From positions 500,858-564,857 of the forward strand of contig NZ_JABFMV010000001.1 in NCBI RefSeq assembly GCF_013359685.1: DNA of 64,000 nucleotides. The letters are read 5' to 3'. Source of the stretch: Leifsonia sp. C5G2. Lineage in GTDB: Bacteria; Actinomycetota; Actinomycetes; Actinomycetales; Microbacteriaceae. The first letter of the stretch is position 1, and each line of letters starts with the position of its first letter. The notes beneath the pieces were generated by a model. That model had not been told where the DNA came from and ran no database searches. It worked only from the letters and a program-made list of their open reading frames with translations. The position numbers and the translations under genes were made by a program. Below are positions 25,781 to 34,988 of this stretch, piece after piece.

Positions 25781-25811
25781 GGAACGGCGGCTGATCATCA
25801 GCCGCCGTTCC
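25781..25811 (+). terminator. Terminator hairpin after the beta-helix gene
   Basis: A perfect 14-bp inverted repeat (25781-25794 with 25798-25811, three-base loop) is followed by a short pyrimidine-rich run, 28 bases after the stop codon. Confidence 0.8.
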
Positions 25812-25832
25812 GTGTTTCCCCATTTCATGACC

Positions 25833-25870
25833 TGTAGCGAGGGCGGGACTCGAACCCGCGACACCACGAT
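25833..25870 (-). other. tRNA 3'-end-like fragment (T-arm plus acceptor), possible attachment-site remnant
   Basis: Read on the reverse strand, this stretch contains a perfect T-arm (five base pairs around TTCGAGT, 25859-25843) followed by a seven-base acceptor strand and ACA. The matching 5' acceptor strand, D-arm and anticodon arm are not found upstream, so only the 3' part is present. Such fragments are often left as attachment sites when an element integrates into a tRNA gene. It lies exactly between two unrelated sugar islands, but no integrase is nearby. Confidence 0.45.
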
Positions 25871-25901
25871 TCGGCCCGGAGCTCATGGCCCGCAGCGCCG
25901 A

Positions 25902-27812
25902 TCAGCCCTCATGGCTCAGAGGGAACCAGACACGCAGGGGTCCCGAACCGCGGTTGCCCCACGCGAAGTAGGGAACCATCGTGACGCTCACGCTCGTCAT
26001 CTCGACGTTTGCGAGCGTCTCCTGTCGGCCATATGGCCAGGAGGGCCGCTCGTGCCGGCGGTGCCGCGTGCCGGGGACCCGCAGTGCGATCGGGACGGGG
26101 TCGAGCGGATGTTCTTCGGCGGGTGCGCCCGCCGTGCGCAGCGCCACATCCCCAAGGCATGAATCCTCCAGATCCACTCCTTCCGCGCAGAACACGAGTG
26201 GCCCGAATTCGACAGCCACCTCGCTGCGAAGGCCCTCCACATCGACAAGAGGGACGGTGTACCTCGGGCGCATGCCGATGTTCACGGCGACGACATCGCC
26301 GTCCTCCCATTCACGGTGCATGCGAAGATATCCGTCCGCGCCGGCTCGCGCTTCTTCGACGCGGCCGCCGATCGTCACGGAGAAGTCGTCTGCCCACGCC
26401 GGAACGCGCAGCGCGAGAGTCCACCGGGAGCGTGTCGACCGCTTGACCGTGATGACGACGCGGCCGTTCAGCGGGTACTCCGTATCGACGTGGAGTTCCG
26501 CCGAGCGAGCGGTGATCTCGCTGCGGACGTACTGATGCAGCTGCACTTCGTCATCGCTCTCCGACGCGACGTACTGTTCGATCGAGGCGAGCGTACGCAT
26601 GATGTTGGGCGGGCAGCACGCGATCTCGAACCACGGCTGGCGGTCGTGTGACTGCCGCACGAGGAGCGGGTTGACGTAGTTGTACGCCTGCCCGTCGAGC
26701 GACACTCCCGCGAGCAGACCGTTGTAGAGACTGCGCTCGATGAGGTCGGCAACGCGGCCGTCGAGGCCGGTCAGCAGCAGGCGCCAGGACCACATCACCA
26801 CGCCGATTGCCGCACAGGTCTCGCAGTACGCACGGTCCGACGGCAGTTCGTAGTCGTCTCCGAACGACTCCCCGTGATGACGGGAGCCGACGCCACCCGT
26901 GATGTAGGTCTTCGACGCCACCATCGCATCCCACTGCCGACGCGACGCGGCCAACAGGCCGGTATCGCGCGCCTCGACGGCGGCATCTACTGCACCGCTG
27001 CCCAGGTAGAGAGCACGCACGGCGTGCCCCTCGACGGTGTCGAGCTCTCGATAGGGGATGCGATCCTGGTAGTACCCGGAGCCGAACCGCCCCTCGCCGA
27101 GCAATCCGCGGCCCCGTCGATCGACGAACGCGAGGGCCAGGTCGGAGTACCGCTGGTCCCCCGTCTCACGAGCCAACTCCACGAGCGCCATCTCGATCTC
27201 CGGGTGACCACAGACCGCCTCGCGGCCGCTGGGCCCGAACTGCTCCACGACGAGGTCGGCGAACCGACGCGCCACGGCGAGCAGGCGATCGTCCTGCCTG
27301 GCCCGGCGGAAGGCGATCGCCGCCTGGATGAGGTGACCGAGGCAGTAGAGCTCGTGGCCGAACTGCAGGTTGCTGAACCGGGTCGACGGGTCTTGCGTCT
27401 GGTACCAGGTGTTGAGATACCCGTCCTCGTCCTGTGCGCGCTCGATGAGGTCGATCGCTTCTTCGGCCAGCGCTTCCACCTCGGCCGCGAGCGGTCCCCG
27501 CTCGCTCTCCCAGCCGACGGCCTCGAGCCACTTGTAGAGGTCGGAGTCGACGAAGTTCTTCACGTCGGAGTCTGCTGCGCCGGCGTGTCCGTGCCGGCCG
27601 CCCGAGCCGTCAGCGATGAGCCGGAAGTTCTCGAGGTTGCCCGCGTCGATCAATCGGTGGATCCCGAGGGGGATGGACACGTCCCGATTGATGCGCTGAC
27701 GCTCCTGCAGCACGCTCGGCAGCAGACGGACGGCTCCGAGCGGCAGCGGGCGAGCAGCGAGGAGGTCGGCGCGCCGGGGGGCGACGACGCCGTGGGTTTC
27801 AAGGATTGTCAT
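25902..27812 (-). CDS. GH127 family enzyme, probable beta-L-arabinofuranosidase (copy 1)
   Basis: The 636-residue protein starts at ATG 27812 in an overlap with the permease stop. It follows the GH127 (DUF1680) pattern: an alpha/alpha barrel with DSDLYKWLEAVGW, the zinc/catalytic box CETC (E331, C333) and the Cys-Cys pair of ACCPPN (C399, C400), one of which is the thiol nucleophile in the characterised family member. Beta-sandwich domains follow, ending with MVPYFAWGNRG. No signal peptide is present, so it works on imported oligosaccharide. It is the last gene of the operon. Confidence 0.9.
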   Translation of the reverse strand: MTILETHGVVAPRRADLLAARPLPLGAVRLLPSVLQERQRINRDVSIPLGIHRLIDAGNLENFRLIADGSGGRHGHAGAADSDVKNFVDSDLYKWLEAVGWESERGPLAAEVEALAEEAIDLIERAQDEDGYLNTWYQTQDPSTRFSNLQFGHELYCLGHLIQAAIAFRRARQDDRLLAVARRFADLVVEQFGPSGREAVCGHPEIEMALVELARETGDQRYSDLALAFVDRRGRGLLGEGRFGSGYYQDRIPYRELDTVEGHAVRALYLGSGAVDAAVEARDTGLLAASRRQWDAMVASKTYITGGVGSRHHGESFGDDYELPSDRAYCETCAAIGVVMWSWRLLLTGLDGRVADLIERSLYNGLLAGVSLDGQAYNYVNPLLVRQSHDRQPWFEIACCPPNIMRTLASIEQYVASESDDEVQLHQYVRSEITARSAELHVDTEYPLNGRVVITVKRSTRSRWTLALRVPAWADDFSVTIGGRVEEARAGADGYLRMHREWEDGDVVAVNIGMRPRYTVPLVDVEGLRSEVAVEFGPLVFCAEGVDLEDSCLGDVALRTAGAPAEEHPLDPVPIALRVPGTRHRRHERPSWPYGRQETLANVEMTSVSVTMVPYFAWGNRGSGPLRVWFPLSHEG

Positions 27813-28723
27813 GATTTCACCGATCCCGCGAGGAGTCCCTCGACGTAGTAGCGCTGGAGAAGAAGGAAGATGGCGATGCAGGGGATCGAGGTGACGAGGA
27901 CGCCGACCTGCAGCATTCCCCAGTCGATGGTCCCGAACTTGCCGGTCGTGAGGTTTTGAAGCAGCACCGGGACGGTGAACCGGTCGTCCGAGGAGAGCAG
28001 CACCAGGGCAGCGAGGAACTCGTTCCACGCGGTGAAGAACGCGAACAGCGCGACGGTCGCGATACCCGGACCGACGAGCCGCAGGCTCACCCGCCAGGCA
28101 CCACCGAGGATGCCGCAGCCGTCGACCCACGCGGCCTCTTCGATCTCGGCCGGGATCGCCGCGAACGCATTGCGCATCACGAACGTGCCGAACGGCACCT
28201 GCGAGACGGTGTATACGAAGGCGAGCCCCAGTAGTGAGTCGTTGAGGTGAAGGTTGAGCAGGGTGACGTAGAGCGGCGTGAGGAGTGCCTGAAGCGGCAC
28301 CATCATCGGCGCAAGGAGCAGCAGGAACACCAGGCTGCGGCGCTTGAAGGGCATTCGAGCCAGACCGTATCCGGCGAGGGTGCTGAGGACCAGGGTGAAG
28401 ACAACGGTCATGAGCGACACCGAGAGGCTGTTGCCGAGATACACGGCGAGGCCCGAGCCCGCGTTCCAGAGATGGACGAAGTTGTCGAACGACAGCTGCG
28501 TCGGGAAGACCGTGGGCGGCGACGCGACGGCCTCGGCAGGGGTCTTGACGGACGTGAGCGCCACCATCACGAGAGGGAAGAGGAAGAGGCAGGCGATGAG
28601 CGCGCAGACGATCACCCAGAGCGCGGCTATCGGAAGGGGTTCCCGCTTGCGACGGAAGGGCGGGCGCTCGAGAGTACCGTCACCTGTCTCGGGCCGGGCG
28701 GGCGCATCGAGGGTCGTGGTCAT
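27809..28723 (-). CDS. CUT1 ABC sugar permease, MalG type (GH127 operon)
   Basis: The 304-residue permease starts at ATG 28723. It has six hydrophobic segments and the C-terminus RYYVEGLLAGSVKS typical of MalG proteins. The ATPase-docking loop begins normally (EEAAWVDGCG) but ends SLRLVGPG where L-P is usual, so this loop is degenerate. Its stop overlaps the GH127 start. Confidence 0.9.
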   Translation of the reverse strand: MTTTLDAPARPETGDGTLERPPFRRKREPLPIAALWVIVCALIACLFLFPLVMVALTSVKTPAEAVASPPTVFPTQLSFDNFVHLWNAGSGLAVYLGNSLSVSLMTVVFTLVLSTLAGYGLARMPFKRRSLVFLLLLAPMMVPLQALLTPLYVTLLNLHLNDSLLGLAFVYTVSQVPFGTFVMRNAFAAIPAEIEEAAWVDGCGILGGAWRVSLRLVGPGIATVALFAFFTAWNEFLAALVLLSSDDRFTVPVLLQNLTTGKFGTIDWGMLQVGVLVTSIPCIAIFLLLQRYYVEGLLAGSVKS

Positions 28724-28724
28724 G

Positions 28725-29636
28725 TCAGGACTCCTCCTCGCGCATTGCGCGCAGCTGGAATGCGGTGAAGAACACCAGGACGGCCAGGAGAACGAACGAG
28801 CCGGCCGCGCCGTAGCCCAGATCGAAGTCGAAGAACGAGGTGCCGAAGATCCACTGGACGACACCCGTCGTCGAGGAGCCCGGACCACCGCGGGTGAGGA
28901 TGTAGAACGGCTCGAACACCAAGAAGGATCCGACTGTCGAGAAGACGAGGACGAGGGCGACCGTCCTGCGCATCATCGGGAGCTTCACCGAGAAGAAGGT
29001 GCGGAAGCGACCAGCGCCGTCAACCGCCGCGGCCTCGGTGATCTCGGCCGGGATGGACTGCAGGCCGCCCATCAGCAAGAGCATGCTGAACCCCACGGTC
29101 TTCCACAGGAAGAGCGTCACGGCCGAGAGCAGAGCGGTGCCCGTGTCGCTCAACCAGGCGATGTTGTGGTCGATCAACCCCACGTCGCGCAGGATCTTGT
29201 CGACGAGCCCCACATCCGGGTTGAGCAGCCAGAGCCAGATGTACGCGGCCGGCGCGAACCCGATGACCAGCGGGATGAAGTAGATGCTGCGGAAGACGGC
29301 GACGCCTCTGCGGCGGTTCTTGACCAGGAGAGCCAGCCCGAGGCCGAGCAGGACCGCAAGGGGTGTCGCGACGACGACGAACGTCAGGCTGACGACGAGG
29401 GCGCTGAGGAAGCTCTGGTCCTGAAACAGGTGGATGTAATTGTCCAGACCGACGAACCGGGAGTCGCCGACCAGTGGCCAGTCGCTGAGTGACATCCACG
29501 CCATCACGCCGAGCGGGATGAAGAAGAAGACGATGACGAAAACCAGCGCGGGCAGCGTGAGCAGGACGCCGGCCCGGCGCCGGCGGCGGGCGAAGGACGC
29601 CCGCCGCCGGCCGCTGGGAGCGGGGAGTGCGACCAC
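28725..29636 (-). CDS. CUT1 ABC sugar permease, MalF type (GH127 operon)
   Basis: The 303-residue permease is read from GTG 29636, which shares one base with the binding-protein stop. A very basic N-terminus (RRRASFARRRRRAG) precedes the first helix. The EAA loop is intact: TEAAAVDGAGRFRTFFSVKLP. It is separated by one base from the MalG gene. Confidence 0.9.
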   Translation of the reverse strand: MVALPAPSGRRRASFARRRRRAGVLLTLPALVFVIVFFFIPLGVMAWMSLSDWPLVGDSRFVGLDNYIHLFQDQSFLSALVVSLTFVVVATPLAVLLGLGLALLVKNRRRGVAVFRSIYFIPLVIGFAPAAYIWLWLLNPDVGLVDKILRDVGLIDHNIAWLSDTGTALLSAVTLFLWKTVGFSMLLLMGGLQSIPAEITEAAAVDGAGRFRTFFSVKLPMMRRTVALVLVFSTVGSFLVFEPFYILTRGGPGSSTTGVVQWIFGTSFFDFDLGYGAAGSFVLLAVLVFFTAFQLRAMREEES

Positions 29637-30916
29637 TAGCGCGCCTTCTTGAGAATGGTCGTCCACTGCTCCTGGGCGGTCTTGGCCTCCTGCGCCACGT
29701 CTCCGTTGAAGACCGAGTTGTGGATCAGATTGGCCCAGGGACCGTTCGGGTCCTCGAACAGCTGGCTGTACACGGTGCTCTTCGGCGTCCGGCCCTCGGC
29801 CATGGCGGTCACGAGCGCCTTGAAGTTGGCATCGCTGTCCGCGGGGACGGCGTCCTCGCGGATCGGGACCACGCCCGCACCGGCGATGTACTTCTCCTGC
29901 ACGTCCTTCGACGTGGCCCATGAGAGGAAGCTCCAGGCGGCGTCCGGGTTCTTCGAATCCTTCGTGATGGCGAGGGTGTCGCCGCCGGCGAATGATGCCT
30001 TGCCGCCGTCCTTGCCCGGGATCGGCGTGATCCCGTAGTTGAGGTTCGGGAACTTCGCCTTCAGCTCGCTGTAGGCGAAGGCCCCGTTGGCGAGCATGCC
30101 GACCTTGCCCGCCTCGAAAAGCGAGAGGATCTGGCTGCCGTCGTCGGACTGGGCGCTCTGCGGGATGGTGCCCGCGGTCCAGAGCGAGCGGTAGAACTCG
30201 AGGGCTTCGCTCACCGGGGCACTCGTCAGCGTCGCCTTCTGGTCGGCGCCTTCCCCGGTCAGCACGTCGCCGCCGTTGGCCCAGATGAAGGGAGTGAAGG
30301 TGAAGAGGTTCCACCCGGAGCCGCTGCCGGGGAAGTAGTACCCGGAGGTGTCGCCTCCGAGCGCGGAGATCTTCTCGGCAGCTGTCTTGATCTCCGCCCA
30401 GGTCGTCGGGGGCTTGTTCGGGTCCAGGCCGGCCTTGGTGAAGAGGTCCTTGTTGTAGAACAGGGCGGACGCATCACCCGTGAACGGCAGGGCGTAGAGC
30501 TTCTGATCCCAGGTTCCGAGGTTGATTTCCGACTTGTTCAGAGAGTCCAGATCCTTCAGCTTGTGGGCACGGTCCGTGATGTCGAGGAGCTGACCGGCCT
30601 GCGCGAAGTACGGGTCGTACACGAGGTTCAGCGAGACGAGGTCCGGTGCGCTGTGCGACGCCACCGCCGCCCCGAGTTTCTGGGTGAACGAGCTGCCCGC
30701 CGGGATCAGGGTGAGCTTCACGTTCGGCTGATGAGTCTTGTTGTACGCGTCGACCAATGGCTTGATGAACGGCGATGTGTCGCTTCGCGCCCACATGGTG
30801 AGCGGTGCCTTTGCGTCGCTGCCGCCGCTGCCGGAGCATCCTGCGAGAGCAACGGCCGACGCGGCGATGAGGGCGAGGGTCGCCACGGCTTTGCGCGTGG
30901 AACGGAACTGCTTCAT
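29636..30916 (-). CDS. Sugar-binding lipoprotein of the GH127 operon importer
   Basis: The 426-residue family 1 solute-binding protein starts at ATG 30916 (MKQFRSTRKAV), with AAAGGAAA upstream. The lipobox is ALAGC. Typical blocks include ALPFTGDASALFYNKDLF and AWSFLSWATSKDVQ. It lies between the two GH127 genes' products in the operon order GH127-binding protein-MalF-MalG-GH127, so its ligand is probably a beta-L-arabinofuranoside-containing oligosaccharide. Confidence 0.92.
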   Translation of the reverse strand: MKQFRSTRKAVATLALIAASAVALAGCSGSGGSDAKAPLTMWARSDTSPFIKPLVDAYNKTHQPNVKLTLIPAGSSFTQKLGAAVASHSAPDLVSLNLVYDPYFAQAGQLLDITDRAHKLKDLDSLNKSEINLGTWDQKLYALPFTGDASALFYNKDLFTKAGLDPNKPPTTWAEIKTAAEKISALGGDTSGYYFPGSGSGWNLFTFTPFIWANGGDVLTGEGADQKATLTSAPVSEALEFYRSLWTAGTIPQSAQSDDGSQILSLFEAGKVGMLANGAFAYSELKAKFPNLNYGITPIPGKDGGKASFAGGDTLAITKDSKNPDAAWSFLSWATSKDVQEKYIAGAGVVPIREDAVPADSDANFKALVTAMAEGRTPKSTVYSQLFEDPNGPWANLIHNSVFNGDVAQEAKTAQEQWTTILKKAR

Positions 30917-30950
30917 TGCGTTTCCTTTCGGGTTGTTATGAATTGGAGGG

Positions 30951-32912
30951 TCACTCGGTCGGCAGCCACACGCGCATGGCGTTGCCACCGCGGTTCGCCC
31001 ACGCGAAGTAGGGGATGGCTGTCAGAGTCGTCGGCGTCTCGGTCCTTCTGACACCGTCCGCGGGACGGTAGGCGAAGGCTCCGGCCTGCGGTGCGGTGAC
31101 GACCCCCGCACCGACCGATACGGCGACGAGGCCTGGCACCAACTCGGGGCCCTCGCCGTCGGCGAGCTCGGGAACGGCGGCGACACGGATGTCTCCCAGA
31201 TCGACGTCGCCGTTGTCTGCCTGCTCCACGCAGTAGACGAGAGGGCCGCGTTCGATCGCGACGGTGCCGTAGACGGCCGAGGCGCGAGGCATCGGGGCCG
31301 TCGCCCGCGGGATCAAGGGAAGCTCGAGCCTGATGGTGTCGCCGACCTTCCACTCCCTGGTCGCGGACCAGTAACCGGGATCAGCCGCAGCCGCATCCTC
31401 GTCGACCTGGACGGTGGCGCCCTCCGCCCAGCCGGGGATGCGCAGCGACAGCGTCCACGCCGCCTCCGTGGTCTCGGTCACGGTCACGGTCACGGTGCCG
31501 TTCCACGGATAGTCGGTCTGCACGTCGGCGGCGACCGGTCGACCATCGAGCTCGGCGTCGATCGTCCCGCTGGCGAACTGCTGGATCTGGAGGCCGCTGT
31601 CGTCGCTCGTGGCGATGTACTGCTCCAACGACGACAGCACCCGCATCACATTGGGAGGGCAGCAGGCGCAGCGGAACCAGGGTCGGCGATGGGAGGTCGC
31701 CTGCTCGGGTGCCGGGGAGATGTACCAGGGTGTCTCGCCACTCCACTCCGATTCGTGAGGCGCCTCGTGGTCCGCGCGGACCTCGAGCGGATTGGCATAG
31801 AAATAGGCCCGGCCGTCGATGCTGACACCCGCCAGGAAGGCGTTGTACAGAGTGCGCTCCAGCAGATCCGCGTACCGGGGGTCGCCGGTCGCCTGCAGCA
31901 TCTTCCAGTTCCAGAAGATCAGCCCCGCGGCCGCGCACGTCTCGCAATAGGCGCGGTCGGGCGAGAGCTCGTACGGCTCGCCGATCGCCTCGTCGCGCTC
32001 CCGCGAGCCGAGCCCACCCGTCAGGTACATCTTGGTCGAGACCATGGAGTCCCACTGCCGCGCGAGCGCGGTCAGGAGTTCCGGGTCGCCCTTCTCCAGG
32101 TAGACATCGGCCGCACCCGTCGCCAGGTACATGGCGCGGACCGCGTGACCGGTGATGGTCTCCGCCTCGCGGACGGGCTCATGGTCTTGGTAGTAGCGCG
32201 GTCCGAACACGCCCGGGCCGACCAGGCCGTGCCCGCGCTCGTCGATGAAGCGCTCGGCCAGGTCGAGGTAGCGCTGCTCTCCGGTCTCGCGGTACAGCTC
32301 CACGAGTGCTAGCTCGACCTCTTCGTGCCCGTCGATCTCGGCGCGGCCGCCCTCACCGAACTCGGCGACGAGCAGGTCGGCGAAGCGGCAGGAGGCATCG
32401 AGCAGCCGCTTGTCGCCGAGGGTTCGCGACAGGACCACGCCGGCCTCGATGAGGTGGCCAGCGCAGTACAGCTCGCACCCGCGCGTCAGGTCGGTGAGCT
32501 TGCGGTCGGGCTCGACGGCCTGGAACCACGAGTTGAGGTAGCCGTCCTCCTCCTGGACGCGCAACAGCAGGTCGAGCACCTTCTCCTTTGCGGCGTGCAG
32601 TTCGCCGGAGCTTTCCCGGCCGAGCTCCCAGCCGACCGCCTCGAGCCACTTGTGGACGTCCGCGTCGAGCGTCAGCGTCGGGTGATATCCCGTCGCGTCT
32701 CCCGCCGCCACCTCGAGATTGTGGAGGTTGCCACCCGATTCCAGCTGCTGGAGGCCGTACAGCAGGCTCGTCTCGCGGTTGGTGCGCATGCGCTCGGCCA
32801 GGAACCCGCTCGTGATCCGCGTGCGGCCCGAGTTCACCGATGGACGCACGCGGGCGAACGGCGAAGCGGCCAGGCGCGGAGCGGCGCTGGTGATGTCGTG
32901 CTGGGTAGGCAT
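30951..32912 (-). CDS. GH127 family enzyme, probable beta-L-arabinofuranosidase (copy 2)
   Basis: This 653-residue protein starts at ATG 32912 with GGAGGAG upstream. CETC (E324, C326) and the Cys-Cys of ACCPPN (C417, C418) match the zinc site and thiol nucleophile of GH127. The helical core keeps DADVHKWLEAVGWEL, and the end reads AIPYFAWANRG. It is the first gene of the five-gene operon, right behind the operators. It differs from copy 1 in a longer loop before the Cys-Cys pair (about residues 385-410), so the two may cleave different linkages or chain lengths. Confidence 0.9.
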   Translation of the reverse strand: MPTQHDITSAAPRLAASPFARVRPSVNSGRTRITSGFLAERMRTNRETSLLYGLQQLESGGNLHNLEVAAGDATGYHPTLTLDADVHKWLEAVGWELGRESSGELHAAKEKVLDLLLRVQEEDGYLNSWFQAVEPDRKLTDLTRGCELYCAGHLIEAGVVLSRTLGDKRLLDASCRFADLLVAEFGEGGRAEIDGHEEVELALVELYRETGEQRYLDLAERFIDERGHGLVGPGVFGPRYYQDHEPVREAETITGHAVRAMYLATGAADVYLEKGDPELLTALARQWDSMVSTKMYLTGGLGSRERDEAIGEPYELSPDRAYCETCAAAGLIFWNWKMLQATGDPRYADLLERTLYNAFLAGVSIDGRAYFYANPLEVRADHEAPHESEWSGETPWYISPAPEQATSHRRPWFRCACCPPNVMRVLSSLEQYIATSDDSGLQIQQFASGTIDAELDGRPVAADVQTDYPWNGTVTVTVTETTEAAWTLSLRIPGWAEGATVQVDEDAAAADPGYWSATREWKVGDTIRLELPLIPRATAPMPRASAVYGTVAIERGPLVYCVEQADNGDVDLGDIRVAAVPELADGEGPELVPGLVAVSVGAGVVTAPQAGAFAYRPADGVRRTETPTTLTAIPYFAWANRGGNAMRVWLPTE

Positions 32913-32958
32913 TGGGGATGCTCCTCCACTCGTCTTCGAGCGGGTGAACAACGAAAGC

Positions 32959-33026
32959 CGAAACTGTTTCGCCATTTCCCGCAACCGGTTTCGAAATGTT
33001 AGCATCACTCGTCGGCCGGTTGTCAA
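32959..33026 (-). promoter_or_regulatory. Promoter and two LacI operators of the GH127 operon
   Basis: On the reverse strand TTGACA (33026-33021) and TAACAT (33001-32996) form a promoter with a rather long 19-base spacer. Two sites follow: cgaaaccggttgc (32993-32981) and the perfect palindrome cgaaactgtttcg (32971-32959). The divergent LacI regulator starts at 33059. Confidence 0.65.
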
Positions 33027-33058
33027 ACCGGACGAATCACGACAACGAGAGCTGAAAA

Positions 33059-34156
33059 ATGGGCATCATCGACGATGGACGGTCGGCGGCAGAAGGTGGC
33101 GCGCGGAGGACCGGCGGAGTCGTGCTGCCGCCTGCGCGCTTGGCGGACGTCGCGCGGATGGCGGGGGTCTCCAAAGGAACGGCATCCAAGGCGCTGAACG
33201 ACAAGAGCGACGTGCGCTCCGAGACACGGCTCCGCGTGCTCGAAGCCGCCGAGGCCCTTTCGTTCCGGCCGAGTGCCATCGCGCGCAACCTGACCTCCGG
33301 CCGTACGGGGACCGTCGGCATCCTCACGAACGACCTCGACGGACGCTTCGTCCTCCCCATCCTCGCCGGGGCGGAGGATGCCCTCGGTGCGGGAGAGATC
33401 TCCGTACTCCTGTGCGATGCCCGGGGGGACGCCATCCGCGAGCAGCGGCACTTGAAGACGCTGCTTGAACGGCGGATCGACGGGCTGATCGTGGTGGGGG
33501 GCGCGCGCACTGAGCCGCGCCCGACGCTCGGGAGGGACCTGCCGATCCCGGTGGTCTACGCGTACGCCCCGTCCTCCTCTCCCGACGACCTCTCACTGGT
33601 GTCGGACAACCGGCTGGGCGGGCGCGTCGCGGCCGAGCATCTGTGGGAGATCGGCCGGCGACGTATCGCCTACATCGGCGGCGACGCGAGCTTCGTCGCC
33701 TCACGCGAGCGCGAAGAAGGCGCTCGCGCGGCCCTGGCCGACCTCGGGGGAGAGTTGATCGCCGACGGCGCACTCTACGGCGACTGGACCGAACGATGGG
33801 GACGGGCGATGGCGAGCCGGCTGCTCCAGAGCAACCCCGAGATCGACGCGATCATCGCCGCGTCCGACGGGCTCGCGCGCGCGGCGCTCGACGTCCTCCG
33901 CGACCAGGGCCGCCGCGTCCCCGAGGACGTCGCCGTGGTCGGCTACGACAACTGGTCGATCATCGTCCAGAACACCCGCCCCGAGCTCACCAGCATCGAC
34001 ATGGAACTCGAAGCGATGGGCAGGCTGGCTGCGAGCCGGCTCTTCGGGGCGCTCTCCGGCCACGACCTGGGCAGCGGGGTCGAGGCCCTCCCCGTGCAGC
34101 TGATCGTGCGGGCCTCCACAGTGAAGGACGACCTCGACGGTGGATCACCGGGCTGA
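33059..34156 (+). CDS. LacI family regulator of the GH127 operon
   Basis: The 365-residue protein is divergent from the GH127 operon. A 25-residue leader precedes the helix-turn-helix LADVARMAGVSKGTASKALNDK. The hinge (FRPSAIARNLTSGRTG) and sensor domain follow, ending VVGYDNWSIIVQNTRPELTSIDME. It should bind the operators at 32959-32993; the effector is probably the imported arabinoside or arabinose. Confidence 0.92.
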   Translation: MGIIDDGRSAAEGGARRTGGVVLPPARLADVARMAGVSKGTASKALNDKSDVRSETRLRVLEAAEALSFRPSAIARNLTSGRTGTVGILTNDLDGRFVLPILAGAEDALGAGEISVLLCDARGDAIREQRHLKTLLERRIDGLIVVGGARTEPRPTLGRDLPIPVVYAYAPSSSPDDLSLVSDNRLGGRVAAEHLWEIGRRRIAYIGGDASFVASREREEGARAALADLGGELIADGALYGDWTERWGRAMASRLLQSNPEIDAIIAASDGLARAALDVLRDQGRRVPEDVAVVGYDNWSIIVQNTRPELTSIDMELEAMGRLAASRLFGALSGHDLGSGVEALPVQLIVRASTVKDDLDGGSPG

Positions 34157-34220
34157 CCTGCACGTCGAGAGCGTGGACACGGTGCCAGGGGCGATCGAGA
34201 GTGCAGGGCCGCCGCGCCGA

Positions 34221-34988
34221 TCAGCGACCGACGCGCTCGGCCTCGTAGTACTCGCGGTGCGCCAGGCGACTCGCTGCGCCCTGGTCGAGGATGACCGTGA
34301 CCCGCGGATGCAGCTGGATCACCGAGCCCGGGCATCCAGAGCTCACCGGCCCCTCGACGGCGGCCGCGACCGCGGCGGCCTTCGACTCACCGAAAGCGAG
34401 CAGCAACAGCTCCTCGGCTTCCAGGATGGTTCCCAGCCCCTGGGTTACGCAGTGGGTCGGCACGTCGTCGAGGCGGTCGAAAAAACGCGCGTTGTCCGCC
34501 CGCGTCGCGGCACTCAGCCGCTTCACCCTCGTCCGCGACGCAAGCGACGATCCCGGCTCGTTGAAGCCGATGTGACCATTGGAGCCGATCCCGAGCAGTT
34601 GAAGATGCACGCCTCCCGCAGCCCGGATCGCGTCATCGTACTCGCGAGCCGCCTCGTCCGTCCGCGAGGCCGAGCCGTCGGGCACCAGCACCGCGCCCGG
34701 CCGCAGGCCCAGCGGCTCGACGACGTCGCGGTCGATGACCGATCGGTAGCTCTCCGGGTGGCCTGCGGGCAGCCCGACGTACTCGTCGAGCGCGAACCCG
34801 CTGAGCGCCGCGACGTCGACTTCCCCTTCCCGAACGCGGCGGGCGAGGGAGCGGTAGACAGTGGTCGGGGTCGACCCGGTCGCGAATCCCAGCACGGGAC
34901 GCCGATGCGCCCGGACCACCTCCGCGAGCCGATCCCCCGCCACGTCCCCGGCCTCGACGGCATCCCGCGCGATGACCACTCGTGTCAT
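34221..34988 (-). CDS. nagB: Glucosamine-6-phosphate deaminase
   Basis: The 255-residue protein has the NagB blocks: GFATGSTPTTVYRSL (phosphate loop), FALDEYVGL with a catalytic Asp, and GIGSNGHIGFNEPG with the catalytic His and Glu. The Asn in GSNGH replaces the Asp of the E. coli enzyme, as in some Bacillus enzymes. It turns glucosamine 6-phosphate into fructose 6-phosphate and ammonia. It starts in an overlap with the ROK kinase stop and is the last of fourteen co-oriented genes, so the operon probably yields an amino-sugar phosphate. Confidence 0.92.
   Translation of the reverse strand: MTRVVIARDAVEAGDVAGDRLAEVVRAHRRPVLGFATGSTPTTVYRSLARRVREGEVDVAALSGFALDEYVGLPAGHPESYRSVIDRDVVEPLGLRPGAVLVPDGSASRTDEAAREYDDAIRAAGGVHLQLLGIGSNGHIGFNEPGSSLASRTRVKRLSAATRADNARFFDRLDDVPTHCVTQGLGTILEAEELLLLAFGESKAAAVAAAVEGPVSSGCPGSVIQLHPRVTVILDQGAASRLAHREYYEAERVGR

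Noticed and set aside
25833-25910. A complete tRNA gene on the reverse strand
   Set aside because: Only the T-arm and 3' acceptor strand are present; no D-arm, anticodon arm or 5' acceptor partner was found upstream.
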